Source: JAFARZ01 sp035651595 (GTDB taxonomy: Bacteria; Actinomycetota; Actinomycetes; Streptosporangiales; Streptosporangiaceae). From it: DNA of 44,422 nt. The position numbers and the translations under genes were made by a program. The stretch is from assembly GCA_035651595.1 (NCBI GenBank), contig DASRFJ010000321.1, forward strand, positions 1 through 44,422, given 5' to 3'. The notes below the pieces were generated by a model. It had not been told where the DNA came from. It made no database searches and saw only the letters and a program-made list of their open reading frames with translations. This document shows, in pieces, positions 1 to 8,237 of this stretch (position 1 is the first letter of the stretch; each line of letters opens with the position of its first letter).

Positions 1-2588
1 GCGAGCTCGGCGTCGATGGGACCGGCCTCCGGAGCGCCGAGCCTGGCAAAGAGTTTCCTGGCGCGCCGCCAGTGGTCGCGGGCCGGGCCGAGGTCCCCGG
101 TGGCGCGGGTCACGGCGGCCAGGCCCGCGTGGGCACGGGCCTGCTCGTACGCGTCATGGATCCGCGTGGCCAGGTCCAGGGCGGCGGCGTGCTGGGCGCG
201 GGCGTCCGCGGGCCGCCCCGCGGCCAGGGCGAGATGACCCAGCCCGTTGCGGGCCTCGGCCTCGCCGGAGAGGTCGCCGAGTTCGCAGTAGAGGTCCAGG
301 GCCTGGTGCAGCCGGGCGGCGGCGTCCTGGTGGTTTCCGCGCCGCTGGTCGGCGATGGCCAGACAAGTGAGCGCGTAGGCCCGGCCGACCGGATCACGAG
401 TCCGGGCACACGAGTCCAGGGCCTGGCGCAGGTGGTCGCTGGCTCGGTCATGGTGGCCTTGATGGGCCTCGGCGACGGCGAGGCTGGCCCGGATCAGGGT
501 CTCCGCGGACCGGTCGCCCGTCTGCTGGTGGATCGCCAGGGCCTGCTCAAGCCGCCCCGCGGCCTGCTGATACCGGCCCTGGCGCAGGTCGATCAGCGCG
601 AGGTTGTTGAGCGTGCGCGGCTCGCCGGAGCGGTCGCCGACCTGCCGGTACAGCGCCAGGGCCTGCCGGTGGCAGTCCGCGGCCTGGTCGTAGCTGCCCT
701 GCATGAAGGCGGCGATGCCGAGGTTGCCGAGCGAGCGGGCCTGCCCGATGCGATCCCCGGCCGACCGGTACCGGGCGAGCGCCTGCTCCAGCTGGCCGGC
801 GGCCTGGCCGAACCGGCCCTGGCGCAGGTCCACCACGGTGAGGGTCAGCAGCGCATCCGCCTCGGCGCCCCGGTCCGCGGCGCGGCGTGCGGCGCGGCGC
901 GCATGGCCGCCGATCGCGATGATCTCGGGGAAGTGGCCGGCGTGCTCCAGGTAGCGGAACACGATGCCGGCCAGCCGGGTGGCATGTCCGGGCCAGCCCG
1001 CGTCGGCGGCGTGCCCGGCCGCGGCGACCAGCGTGGCCCGCTCCGCGTCCAGCCACGCCCGTGCCGCTTCCGGGGCGGCGACCTCGGGCACCGGCGTGTC
1101 CGGCGCGGCGACCGACGGCCGGCGGTGCCGCTCGGCGGGGAACAGCGTGTCCATGGCGGACGCGGCGGTGTGCAGGTAACAGTCGAGCAGCCGGGCAACC
1201 GCCGCGCCCCGCTCGGCGGCGGTGCGGTCCGCCTCGGCGCGCTCGCGCGCATAAGCGCGCAGCAGGTCATGCTGGCCGTACCGGCCGGGTCGCGTCGGCT
1301 GGACCAGGTGGGCTCGCGCGAGTACGGCCAGGTCCCGGCGCGCCTGGTCCACGGTGGTGCCGGTGAGGGCGGCGGTGGCGTAGGCGTCGAGGTCCGGCCC
1401 GGGGTGCAGGCCGATCATTCCGAACGACGTGATCTGGCTTGGTCCGAGCCGCTGACAGGACCAGGAGAAGACGGCCCGGACCGCGGTGAGCGGGTCTCCG
1501 CCAGCGTCAAGGACGTCGAGCCGTCGCCGCTCGTCGTCAAGTTCGCCGGCCAGGCTCGCGAGCGGGACATCCGGCCTGGCCACGGCCAGTTCGGCCGCGA
1601 TCCGCAGCGCGAGCGGCAGCCGGGCGCACAGCCCGGCCAGCCGGGCCAGGGCCGCCGGGTCGTCGTCCGTACTGCTGCCGATCAGCGTCCGCAGCAGGCC
1701 CACGGCCTCCTCCGCCGGGAGTAGGTCCAGCGCGATCCGCCGCGCGCCGTGCCTGGCGACGAACCCGGCGAGGCTATCGCGGCTCGTCACGATCACGGCG
1801 CAGGACGGCGAGCCCGGTAGCAGCGGGCCGACCTGCTCGGCGGTGGCGGCGTTGTCCAGGATCACCAGGATCCGCCGCCCGTCCGTCAGGGACCGGTAGC
1901 GCGCCGCGCGCTCGTCCACTTCGGCCGGTATGTCTGGCCCGGCCAGCCCCAGTGAGCGCAGCAGCCCGGCCAGGGCATCGCCGGCGGACACGGGCTGTTC
2001 GGCGGAAAAGCCGCGCAGGTTGACGTACACCTGCCCGTCGGGGAACGAGGCGCGGGCCCGGTGCGCCCAGCGCACCGCCAGCGCCGTCTTGCCCACGCCC
2101 GCGGTGCCGGACACCGCCGAGATCAGGACGGCGGGCGCCGGCCCGGCCAGCAGGCGGTCAAGTTCGGCCAGTTCGGCGGCTCGTCCGGTGAACGCCGGCA
2201 CATCCGCGGGCAGCTCATGCGGTCGCCCGGTTCGGTCCGGAACGTGGTCGCGCGGCTCCCCGGCGTGGGGTTGCGCGCCGGCCGCCTGCCCGGCCGCCTG
2301 CCCGGCGCGGGGCCGCGCCGACCTGGCGAACTCCTCGCGCGCGGTGCCGGTCAGCGTCAGGGCGTCAGCGAGCAGCGAAACCGAGCGCCGGTACGGTCTG
2401 CCGGTGCGGCCTCGCTCCATGTCGGCGATGGCCCGGACACTGACCCCGGAGCGTTCAGCCAGCTCCTCCTGGGTCAGGTCGGCAGCGGCCCGATGCCCTC
2501 GCAGCAGCTCCCCGAAGTCGGCGTGCACCAGCGTCCCTTCCCGTGTACCCGCCCCCGCTGCGTTTATTGTCCAGCGTGCTGTGCTCAT
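1..2588 (-). CDS. XRE-family transcriptional regulator with NB-ARC ATPase and TPR array (partial)
   Basis: The minus strand is open from 2588 to the left edge with no stop, so the C-terminus lies outside the window. The N-terminus has an XRE helix-turn-helix (FGELLRGHRAAADLTQEEL, then SVRAIADMERG). An NB-ARC NTPase follows with P-loop GTAGVGKTALA and a Walker B-like ILVILDNA. The rest is alpha-helical TPR repeats coded by a DNA pattern of about 120 nt (40 residues per repeat) over roughly 176-800. The architecture is that of actinomycete AfsR/SARP-like or STAND regulators, which bind DNA through the HTH and use nucleotide plus TPRs as a sensor switch; the ligand is unknown. The start is uncertain. 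ATG at 2588 adds 20 residues, while GTG at 2528 (MHADFGELLRG) fits the usual family N-terminus better. The family call is solid; the regulon cannot be inferred. Confidence 0.9.
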   Translation of the reverse strand, partial: MSTARWTINAAGAGTREGTLVHADFGELLRGHRAAADLTQEELAERSGVSVRAIADMERGRTGRPYRRSVSLLADALTLTGTAREEFARSARPRAGQAAGQAAGAQPHAGEPRDHVPDRTGRPHELPADVPAFTGRAAELAELDRLLAGPAPAVLISAVSGTAGVGKTALAVRWAHRARASFPDGQVYVNLRGFSAEQPVSAGDALAGLLRSLGLAGPDIPAEVDERAARYRSLTDGRRILVILDNAATAEQVGPLLPGSPSCAVIVTSRDSLAGFVARHGARRIALDLLPAEEAVGLLRTLIGSSTDDDPAALARLAGLCARLPLALRIAAELAVARPDVPLASLAGELDDERRRLDVLDAGGDPLTAVRAVFSWSCQRLGPSQITSFGMIGLHPGPDLDAYATAALTGTTVDQARRDLAVLARAHLVQPTRPGRYGQHDLLRAYARERAEADRTAAERGAAVARLLDCYLHTAASAMDTLFPAERHRRPSVAAPDTPVPEVAAPEAARAWLDAERATLVAAAGHAADAGWPGHATRLAGIVFRYLEHAGHFPEIIAIGGHARRAARRAADRGAEADALLTLTVVDLRQGRFGQAAGQLEQALARYRSAGDRIGQARSLGNLGIAAFMQGSYDQAADCHRQALALYRQVGDRSGEPRTLNNLALIDLRQGRYQQAAGRLEQALAIHQQTGDRSAETLIRASLAVAEAHQGHHDRASDHLRQALDSCARTRDPVGRAYALTCLAIADQRRGNHQDAAARLHQALDLYCELGDLSGEAEARNGLGHLALAAGRPADARAQHAAALDLATRIHDAYEQARAHAGLAAVTRATGDLGPARDHWRRARKLFARLGAPEAGPIDAEL

Positions 2589-2748
2589 ATTTCCGGCATT
2601 GTCCCTACCTGACCTGCCCTGCCGATATTTCGTACAAATAATCGATTCGTATACCCCACCTGGGTATGAAACGAGCCACGCGAACCGGCGGAATGCAACG
2701 CCACGTAGCAGGACAAACCAGACCGCATACCCCCCGTATCGACGACCG
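2589..2748. promoter_or_regulatory. AT-rich intergenic region upstream of the XRE/NB-ARC regulator
   Basis: About 160 nt between the regulator start and the stop of the sigma-factor remnant. It is clearly more AT-rich than its surroundings around 2620-2670, and probably carries the regulator's promoter. It contains an inverted repeat ATACCC-5 nt-GGGTAT (2651-2656 / 2662-2667), a possible operator. No ORF is supported here. Confidence 0.4.
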
Positions 2749-3532
2749 TCATCGCTGGCGCGTCAGCTCGTCCGGGATGCCGAAGAAGGGCAAGACAATC
2801 CGGTCAAAGTGCGTGATCGCGCTGATCTGGTCGCCGGACACCGTGAAGACCAGGATCCCTGGCGAACGCCAGACCCCGGATTCCGTCGCCACGTACACGA
2901 CCAGGGCCGGCTGGCCGTTGGCCCGGGTCGGCGTGACACGCCTGCGGCGCGCGGGCCGGAACACCATCTCGAGGAACCTGGTGACCGGCTCAAGGCCAAG
3001 GTACTCAAGCGGCAGCGGCGGCATGCTCACCAGCACGTCGTTGGTGAGCATGGCGACGAGGCCGTCCACGTCGTTGTTCTCGAACGCCAGCGTGAGGCGG
3101 TCGAGGAGTTCTCGCTCGGCCCGCGATCCCGCCGATCCCGCCGATCGTGCCGACGGCGCGTGCCGCTGCGGTGCCGCCCGGTCAACCGCCGCGCGGGCGC
3201 GCTTGAGCGCGCTGGTCACCGACTCTTCGGTGGAGTCGAGCAGCGTGGCGACCTCGCTGGCCCGGAAGCCGAGCACGTCGCGCAGGATCAGCGCGGCGCG
3301 CTGCCGGGCAGGCAGCAGCTGCAGCGCGGTGACGAACGCCAGCGAGATTGCCTCCAGCGCTTCGTATCTGGTCGCCGGATCCGGCGCCGCATCGGGCAGT
3401 CCGGTCAGGAAGTCATCGGGGATGGGCTCAAGCCACAGCACCTCGCGGAGCTGGGTCGGTTCGGGTAGCTCATGCCCCGGCGAACGCCTGGTCGTCGCCG
3501 GCCTGGGACCGGCTGATCAGGTCCGCGGTCAC
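2749..3532 (-). pseudogene. SnoaL-domain sigma-70 family sigma factor with region 2 deleted
   Basis: The downstream part, readable from GTG 3441, has sigma region 4 (SLAFVTALQLLPARQRAAL, DVLGFRASEVATLLDST, SALKRARA) and a C-terminal SnoaL-like domain (NDVDGLVAMLTNDVLVSMPP through NGQPALVVYV). This is the layout of long ECF sigma factors of the SigG/SigJ/TIGR02960 kind. Upstream, GTG 3532 opens a different frame that reads VTADLISRSQAGDDQAFAGA and stops at 3470. That is the typical N-terminus of the same family. From 3471 the family sequence resumes as ELPEPTQLREVLWLEP in another frame. The roughly 70 residues normally between these blocks (regions 2.1-2.4, core binding and -10 recognition) are missing and the frame is shifted. 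A product from 3441 could not act as a normal sigma factor. Neighbour: a divergent MFS exporter. Confidence 0.75.
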
Positions 3533-3648
3533 GGCGCCATCCTCTCACGGACCATCCGGAAACTCGTTGGCTGGATACCGCCCACTTTCCCGCCCGCCCG
3601 GCATCCACACCGTTGACACTCCGATCGCCACGCCTCATAGGAGCAGAC

Positions 3649-5115
3649 ATGGAACACGCCATCGGCACGGCGGCCGCGCCAGGCGCCGCCGCGCGACGAG
3701 CCCCGGCGCTGATACTGGTGCTGACCGCTGTCGCCTTCTTCATGGTCGCGCTGGACGCACTCGTCGTGGTCACCGCGCTGCCGGCCATCCACCGCAGCCT
3801 CGGCGGCAGCGTCGGGACCCTCGAGTGGTCAGTGAACTCGTACGGTCTGACGTTCGCGGCGGGTATCGTGACCGCCGCCGCCCTTGGTGACCGGCTGGGC
3901 CGCCGGCGGATATACGTCCTTGGCCTGTTGCTGTTCACGGTCGCGTCGGCGGCCTGTGCGCTCGCGCCCACGGCGGCCGCGCTGATCGCGGCCCGCGCCG
4001 TGCAGGGCCTTGGCGCCGCAGCGGTCACCCCGCTGAGCCTGACGATCGCCACCAGCGCCTTCCCGCCCGCCAAGCGCGGTTCGGTGATGGGCGTCATCGG
4101 CGCGATCGCGGGCCTGGCCGTGGCCGGCGGTCCGCTGGTGGGCGGCGGCGTGGTCCAGGGCCTCGACTGGCACTGGATCTTCTGGATCAACGTGCCGGTC
4201 GGCGTTGCCGCGGCGGCGCTGTCGCTGGTCAAGCTGCCCGAGTCGCGCGGTCCGGTCAGCCGCCTGGACCTGCCGGGCGTGCCGCTGGTGGCCGGCGCCG
4301 CGGTGGCGCTGACCTGGGGGCTCATTCAGGTGGGCGACACCGGGTGGACCGGCGCCAAAACCGTGACCATGCTGATCGTGGGCGTCGTGCTACTGGCCGC
4401 CTTCGTCGTCAGGGAGCAGCGGGCGGCCGCCCCCATGCTGCCGCTGCGGCTGTTCCGCTCGGTCCCGTTCGCCGCCGCCAACGGCGCCGCCTTCATGATG
4501 AACGCGGCGATCATGGCCGCCGCGTTCCTCACCGTGCAGTACTTCCAGCTCGGCATCGGCTACGGCCCGATGGCGACCGGGCTCCGGCTGCTGCCGTGGA
4601 CCGCGACCCCGATGGTCATCGCCCCGCTCGCCGGGATCCTGGCCGACCGGATCGGTACCCGCCCGCTGCTGGCCACCGGCCTGCTGCTCCAGGCGGCCGG
4701 CCTGGCCTGGGTGGCCGGCATCGCCAGCGCCGGCGGTGGCTACGCCCGTTTCGTGCTGCCGCTGATGATCGCCGGCGTCGGCATCTCGATGTCCATACCG
4801 ACCGTGACCGCGGCCGCGCTCGGCGCGGTCGAGCCCGCGGACATCGGGCGCGCGTCGGGCGTGGTCAACACGCTCCAGCGGTTCGGCGGCGCGTTCGGCA
4901 TCGCGATCGCCACCGCGGTGTTCAGCGCGCACGGCCACCTCGGCTCGGCGGCCAGCGTGACCTCGGGCTACCGTCCGGCGCTCGCCGTGGCAGCCGGGCT
5001 GTCGCTGATCGGCGGGATCGTCGCCCTCGCCATCCGCCAGCGCCCCGCCCGCAAGTCCTGGCCCAGCCACGAGCCCGTCCCGGCCGCCGAGGCGCTCCAG
5101 CCCGCCACCCGCTGA
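3649..5115 (+). CDS. MFS drug exporter, DHA2 (14-TM) family
   Basis: A protein of 488 residues with about 14 hydrophobic segments. It has the MFS motif A loop (ALGDRLGRRRIYV) after TM2 and a motif C-like GLAVAGGPLVGG in TM5, the hallmark of drug:H+ antiporters of the EmrB/QacA type. It should export hydrophobic compounds across the cytoplasmic membrane using the proton gradient; the substrate is unknown. ATG 3649 is chosen because AGGAG lies at 3639-3643, 5 nt upstream. A TTG at 3613 would add 12 unlikely residues. It is transcribed away from the sigma-factor remnant (116 nt between the two starts), so the two may once have formed a regulatory pair. A strong hairpin lies 24 nt after the stop. 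No TetR or MarR regulator is adjacent. Confidence 0.92.
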   Translation: MEHAIGTAAAPGAAARRAPALILVLTAVAFFMVALDALVVVTALPAIHRSLGGSVGTLEWSVNSYGLTFAAGIVTAAALGDRLGRRRIYVLGLLLFTVASAACALAPTAAALIAARAVQGLGAAAVTPLSLTIATSAFPPAKRGSVMGVIGAIAGLAVAGGPLVGGGVVQGLDWHWIFWINVPVGVAAAALSLVKLPESRGPVSRLDLPGVPLVAGAAVALTWGLIQVGDTGWTGAKTVTMLIVGVVLLAAFVVREQRAAAPMLPLRLFRSVPFAAANGAAFMMNAAIMAAAFLTVQYFQLGIGYGPMATGLRLLPWTATPMVIAPLAGILADRIGTRPLLATGLLLQAAGLAWVAGIASAGGGYARFVLPLMIAGVGISMSIPTVTAAALGAVEPADIGRASGVVNTLQRFGGAFGIAIATAVFSAHGHLGSAASVTSGYRPALAVAAGLSLIGGIVALAIRQRPARKSWPSHEPVPAAEALQPATR

Positions 5116-5139
5116 CCCCGCGACCCCGCGGATCAATGG

Positions 5140-5171
5140 GGCAGCGACCCGGTTACCACCGGGTCGCTGCC
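5140..5171 (+). terminator. Strong hairpin after the MFS exporter gene
   Basis: A perfect 13-bp stem (5140-5152 with 5159-5171) around a 6-nt loop TTACCA begins 24 nt after the exporter stop. There is no U-tract, as is common in GC-rich actinomycetes. It isolates the exporter from the PHP gene. Confidence 0.8.
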
Positions 5172-5248
5172 ACAGAACCAGGCCGCGCTGCTGCGCAGGA
5201 AGTAGCCGGCCGCCGCGAGCGGCGGTCGCGGTTCATAAGCTGGCCGGT

Positions 5249-6232
5249 GTGGATCCGGGATGGGCGCTGCGGCAGATCGCTTTCCAGCTCGAGCGGTCCG
5301 GTGCGCCGACATACCGGGTCCGTGCGTTCCGGCGCGCCGCGGAGGTGGTAGCCGCGCTGGGTCCCGATGAGCTGGCCCGCCGGGTCCAGGCCGGGACGCT
5401 GCGGCAACTGCCCGGGATCGGCGATACCACCGCCCAGGTGATCGCCCAGGCGGTGACCGGTCAGGAGCCGGAGTACCTGACCCGGCTGCTCGGCGGCGGG
5501 CCACCAGCTCCGCCGGCCGCGCTGCGCGCGGCGATGCGGGGTGACTGCCACGCCCACTCGGACTGGTCCGACGGCGGCAGCCCCCCGCTGGAGATGGCGC
5601 TCGCCGCACGGGACCTGGGGCACCAGTGGCTGGCGCTCACCGATCATTCGCCCCGGCTCACCGTGGCCAACGGGCTGTCCGTCGACCGGCTCCGTGCCCA
5701 GCTTGAGCTCATCGGTGCGCTGAACGCCGACCTCGCGCCGTTCCGCATCTTGTCCGGTATCGAGGTCGACATCCTCGATGACGGCTCGCTCGACCAGACG
5801 GACGAACTGCTCGGGCAGCTCGACGTCGTGGTGGCCAGCGTGCATTCCAAGCTGCGGATGCCATCCGCGCCGATGACCGAGCGGATGATCGCCGCCATCC
5901 GGAACCCGCATACCGACGTGCTCGGCCACTGCACCGGCCGGATAATCGTCGGTCGCGGCCGCCCGCAGTCGGCGTTCGACGCCGAGGCCGTGTTCACCGC
6001 CTGCCGCGACCACGACGTCGCGGTGGAGATCAACTGCCGGCCCGAACGCCAGGATCCGCCCGATGACCTGCTGCGGCTGGCCGTGGAGATCGGCTGCGTG
6101 TTCGCCATCGACACCGACGCGCACGCACCCGGCCAGCTCGACTGGCTGGACGGCGGCTGCGCCCGTGCGGAGCGGTTCGGTATCGGCCCGGAGCGAGTGA
6201 TCAACACCCGCGCCGCCCCCGAGGTGGCCTGA
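5249..6232 (+). CDS. Helix-hairpin-helix / PHP-domain metal-dependent hydrolase (PolX-like, no polymerase core)
   Basis: A protein of 327 residues from GTG 5249. Residues 1-80 form an HhH module (LRQLPGIGDTTAQVIAQAV) like the N-terminal DNA-binding part of family X polymerases. From D99 a PHP domain follows: DCHAHSDWSDG, LALTDHSP, LSGIEVDIL, VVASVHSKL, VLGHCTGR, VEINCRP and FAIDTDAH are the successive metal-ligand motifs. The palm/fingers catalytic block that separates these modules in bacterial PolX is absent. PHP domains hydrolyse phosphoesters at a multinuclear metal site, so a DNA 3'-end processing or phosphatase role is plausible but inferred. No operon partner is visible; the upstream hairpin and the downstream toxin-antitoxin promoter suggest it is monocistronic. 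Confidence 0.85.
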   Translation: MDPGWALRQIAFQLERSGAPTYRVRAFRRAAEVVAALGPDELARRVQAGTLRQLPGIGDTTAQVIAQAVTGQEPEYLTRLLGGGPPAPPAALRAAMRGDCHAHSDWSDGGSPPLEMALAARDLGHQWLALTDHSPRLTVANGLSVDRLRAQLELIGALNADLAPFRILSGIEVDILDDGSLDQTDELLGQLDVVVASVHSKLRMPSAPMTERMIAAIRNPHTDVLGHCTGRIIVGRGRPQSAFDAEAVFTACRDHDVAVEINCRPERQDPPDDLLRLAVEIGCVFAIDTDAHAPGQLDWLDGGCARAERFGIGPERVINTRAAPEVA

Positions 6233-6241
6233 GCAAGGCTC

Positions 6242-6283
6242 ACGTGGATATTGCGTGGTCCACGTAATACACTGTGGACGTGG
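6242..6283 (+). promoter_or_regulatory. vapBC promoter/operator, probably leaderless
   Basis: TACACT at 6268-6273 fits an actinobacterial -10 box and would place the transcription start at about GTG 6280, giving a leaderless mRNA. Half-sites related to ACGTGGA lie at 6242-6248 and, inverted, at 6259-6265 (TCCACGT); a further GTGGACGTGG copy at 6274-6283 overlaps the start. This arrangement suits autorepression by the RHH antitoxin/PIN toxin complex. The -35 box is not convincing. Confidence 0.55.
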
Positions 6284-6513
6284 CCAAGCGTAATCTGACC
6301 ATCCAGCTCGACGAGGCGACCATCCGGCACGCGAAGATCGTGGCCGCCCGCCGCGGAATGTCGCTGAGCAGCCTTGTCGCCCAGCAGCTTGACGAGCTGG
6401 CAAAGGCCGACCAGCGATACGAACGAGCCCGGGCGGTCGCGCTCGGAGCGCTCGCCGAGGCTGCTAGCGGCGGAACGCCCAGTTGGAGTCGCGAGGAGCT
6501 TTACGAGCTGTGA
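6280..6513 (+). CDS. vapB: VapB-type ribbon-helix-helix antitoxin
   Basis: A protein of 77 residues. The N-terminal strand plus two helices (NLTIQLDEATIRHAKIVAARRGMSLSSL, residues about 5-32) is a classic RHH DNA-binding fold. The C-terminal tail (ALAEAASGGTPSWSREELYEL) is the kind that wraps the toxin. It should neutralise the downstream PIN RNase and repress the operon. GTG 6280 (VAKRNLTIQ) is preferred to GTG 6274 because it matches the family start and the predicted transcription start. Its TGA overlaps the toxin's GTG by 4 nt. Confidence 0.85.
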   Translation: MAKRNLTIQLDEATIRHAKIVAARRGMSLSSLVAQQLDELAKADQRYERARAVALGALAEAASGGTPSWSREELYEL

Positions 6514-6923
6514 GGACCTTCATCGATACAAATGTCCTTGTGTATGCGCACGACACCGACGCTGGCGATCGACATGCCGCGGCAAAAGTGCTCCTTGCCA
6601 GGCTGTGGGACAACCGGAGCGGCTTCCTCAGCACCCAGGTATTGCAAGAGTTCTACGCGGTCGTGACCAGGAAGTTTAAGCCGGCCATGCCGCGGCCGAA
6701 GGCGCGGGCCATCGTGGCGGCTTACGGGGAATGGTGCGCCGTCGCCACCGATCCACAGCTCATAGTGTCGGCGAGCAGACTTGAGGAGGAGCACACCCTG
6801 GCGTTCTGGGATGCGCTGATCGTTCAGGCAGCCATCCAGGCTGGCGCGGAACGGCTGCTATCGGAAGATCTCCAGGACGGGCGCCGCTTCGGTGCGCTGG
6901 CGATAGAGAATCCGTTCCGCTAG
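6510..6923 (+). CDS. vapC: VapC-type PIN-domain ribonuclease toxin
   Basis: A protein of 137 residues starting at GTG 6510, which shares GTGA with the antitoxin stop; GAGGAG at 6493-6498 is the ribosome-binding site. All PIN acidic residues are present: D6 in FIDTNVLVY, E47 in VLQEFY, D101 in FWDALIV and D120 in LSEDLQDG. VapC toxins are Mg-dependent endoribonucleases that cut tRNA or rRNA and halt growth when the antitoxin is degraded; the target here is unknown. Antitoxin and toxin are translationally coupled. The stop (TAG, 6921-6923) lies in the 4-nt overlap with the convergent ABM-like gene. Confidence 0.9.
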   Translation: MRTFIDTNVLVYAHDTDAGDRHAAAKVLLARLWDNRSGFLSTQVLQEFYAVVTRKFKPAMPRPKARAIVAAYGEWCAVATDPQLIVSASRLEEEHTLAFWDALIVQAAIQAGAERLLSEDLQDGRRFGALAIENPFR

Positions 6924-7261
6924 GACTCGCCCCGGGCGCTGACAACCACGCTGCGGTGTGTCGCCGTGCGGTCGAAGTCCAGCAGCATCGCCTGTGCTTC
7001 CGGCTCGACGATGGCCATCGTGATGTCATCCCCGGCGAAGGCGGCGATCGCCGCGTGTGACTCCCAGAGGGTGTGGGCGGTCAGCTCGACGGACTCCGTG
7101 CCGTCGAGGTCGCGGCGGAGCAGGTACGCACCGGCGAATCCGGGCAGCTCGCGCAGCCGCGGCAGCAGCGTGCCGGCGAAGTAGCTGCTGTACTCCGTGG
7201 CCCCCGCGCTAGTGGCGGTGGCCGACCAGGTCCTGGCGGTCAGTTCCCTCGCTTCTGTCAT
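6920..7261 (-). CDS. ABM-like (dimeric alpha/beta barrel) protein
   Basis: A protein of 113 residues from ATG 7261 (MTEARELTARTWSAT). The pattern TEYSSYFAGTLLPRLRELPGFAGAYLLRRDLDGTESVELTAHTLW resembles antibiotic-biosynthesis-monooxygenase/DUF4937-like ferredoxin-fold barrels, which act as small oxygenases or ligand-binding dimers. The rest (SHAAIAAFAGDD, TMAIVEPEAQAMLLDFD) fits the second half of such a fold. It is transcribed away from the LysR gene, so it is the likely target of that regulator. No catalytic residue can be assigned from sequence alone. It overlaps vapC by 4 nt tail to tail. Confidence 0.65.
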   Translation of the reverse strand: MTEARELTARTWSATATSAGATEYSSYFAGTLLPRLRELPGFAGAYLLRRDLDGTESVELTAHTLWESHAAIAAFAGDDITMAIVEPEAQAMLLDFDRTATHRSVVVSARGES

Positions 7262-7337
7262 GGCAGTTATCCTGGCCGGGTCGAAGTGGAGAAGTAAAGG
7301 TGAACTATCTACCGTCAGGCGAAAGCATAGCTTTCGG
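7262..7337. promoter_or_regulatory. Divergent LysR / ABM-like control region with palindrome
   Basis: The 76-nt divergent gap is AT-richer than the genes. It contains a perfect palindrome GAAAGC-ATA-GCTTTC at 7321-7335, 2 nt before the LysR start codon. LysR regulators usually bind dyads in such gaps and repress themselves, so this is the best operator candidate. Confidence 0.5.
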
Positions 7338-8237
7338 ATGATCGACCCGCGCAGGCTTCGGGTACTGGCGGCGGTTGCCGCGCACGGCAGCGTGGCCGCG
7401 GCCGCCCAGGCGCTCCGTCTGACCCCGCCAGCGGTCTCCCAGCAGCTGCTGGCCCTGGAACGAGAGACCGGCGCCAGCCTCATCGACCGCTCGGGCAAGC
7501 AGGTCGCCCTGACCGCGGCCGGCCGGCTGCTGGCCGCCCACGGCGAGCGCATCGCCGCGCAGCTGCGCCAGGCCGAACGCGACCTCGCCGAGCTCACCGG
7601 CCAGGCGGCCGGACCGGTTCGGATCGCGGCCTTCCAGAGCATCATGTCCGCGCTGATCGCTCCCGCGTTGCGCGACCTCGCCGCCGCTCACCCCGCGATC
7701 CAGCCCGTGATCACCGAACGCTACGGCCCCGGAGCCGTAGCCGGACTGCGCCTCGGTGACCTGGACATCGTGCTCACCGAATACGACGCGGCGAGCCCGC
7801 CACCCGCCCAGCCAGGACTCGGCCTGCGTCCGCTGGTGTACGACCCATACCTCCTGGTCATCCCCCTAGAGTGGCAGCTGGCGCCCCGCGGTCTCGGCGA
7901 CCTGGCTGACCGGCCATGGGTAGCCGGGCCGCCCGGCACCGCCTGCGATCACGCCCTGCGGCGGCTCGCGGCGCAGGCGGGCATCGCCATCCCGGACGGC
8001 GACGTCTGCGTCGAGTTTCCCTCCGTCCTGGCCCTGGTCGCCGCCGGACGCGGCGCGGCCATCGTTCCCCGGCTGGCGCTGACCCAGGCACCGGTGACCA
8101 TCTGCGCGCTGCCCCAGCTCGGCGGCCGCCACGTCGCCGCCTGGTACCCGGCCGGTCAAGCCCAGCCAGCACCACCCACCACCGCCGTCCTAGGCGCGCT
8201 CGCCGCGGTCGGCCAAGCATCATCGGCCGGTGCCTGA
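7338..8237 (+). CDS. LysR-family transcriptional regulator
   Basis: A protein of 299 residues from ATG 7338. The winged HTH covers residues 2-62 (RRLRVLAAVAAHGSVAAAAQAL, TPPAVSQQLLALERETG, LIDR). A periplasmic-binding-protein-like effector domain follows from about 90 (VRIAAFQSIMSALIAPAL, LRLGDLDIVL, VAAGRGAAIVPRLAL). It probably controls the divergent ABM-like gene and itself; the inducer is unknown. ATG 7338 is chosen because the HTH starts directly after it. The 3' end overlaps the tail of the convergent symporter ORF by 82 nt. That overlap arises from the symporter's abnormal extension, not from this gene. Confidence 0.92.
   Translation: MIDPRRLRVLAAVAAHGSVAAAAQALRLTPPAVSQQLLALERETGASLIDRSGKQVALTAAGRLLAAHGERIAAQLRQAERDLAELTGQAAGPVRIAAFQSIMSALIAPALRDLAAAHPAIQPVITERYGPGAVAGLRLGDLDIVLTEYDAASPPPAQPGLGLRPLVYDPYLLVIPLEWQLAPRGLGDLADRPWVAGPPGTACDHALRRLAAQAGIAIPDGDVCVEFPSVLALVAAGRGAAIVPRLALTQAPVTICALPQLGGRHVAAWYPAGQAQPAPPTTAVLGALAAVGQASSAGA

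Noticed and set aside
72..1724. 550-codon open frame on the plus strand
   Set aside because: Antisense to the XRE/NB-ARC/TPR gene; the minus strand shows recognisable domains throughout.
3613..3640. TTGACA at 3613 with TCATAG as a promoter for the MFS gene
   Set aside because: The -10 is poor and overlaps the ribosome-binding site.
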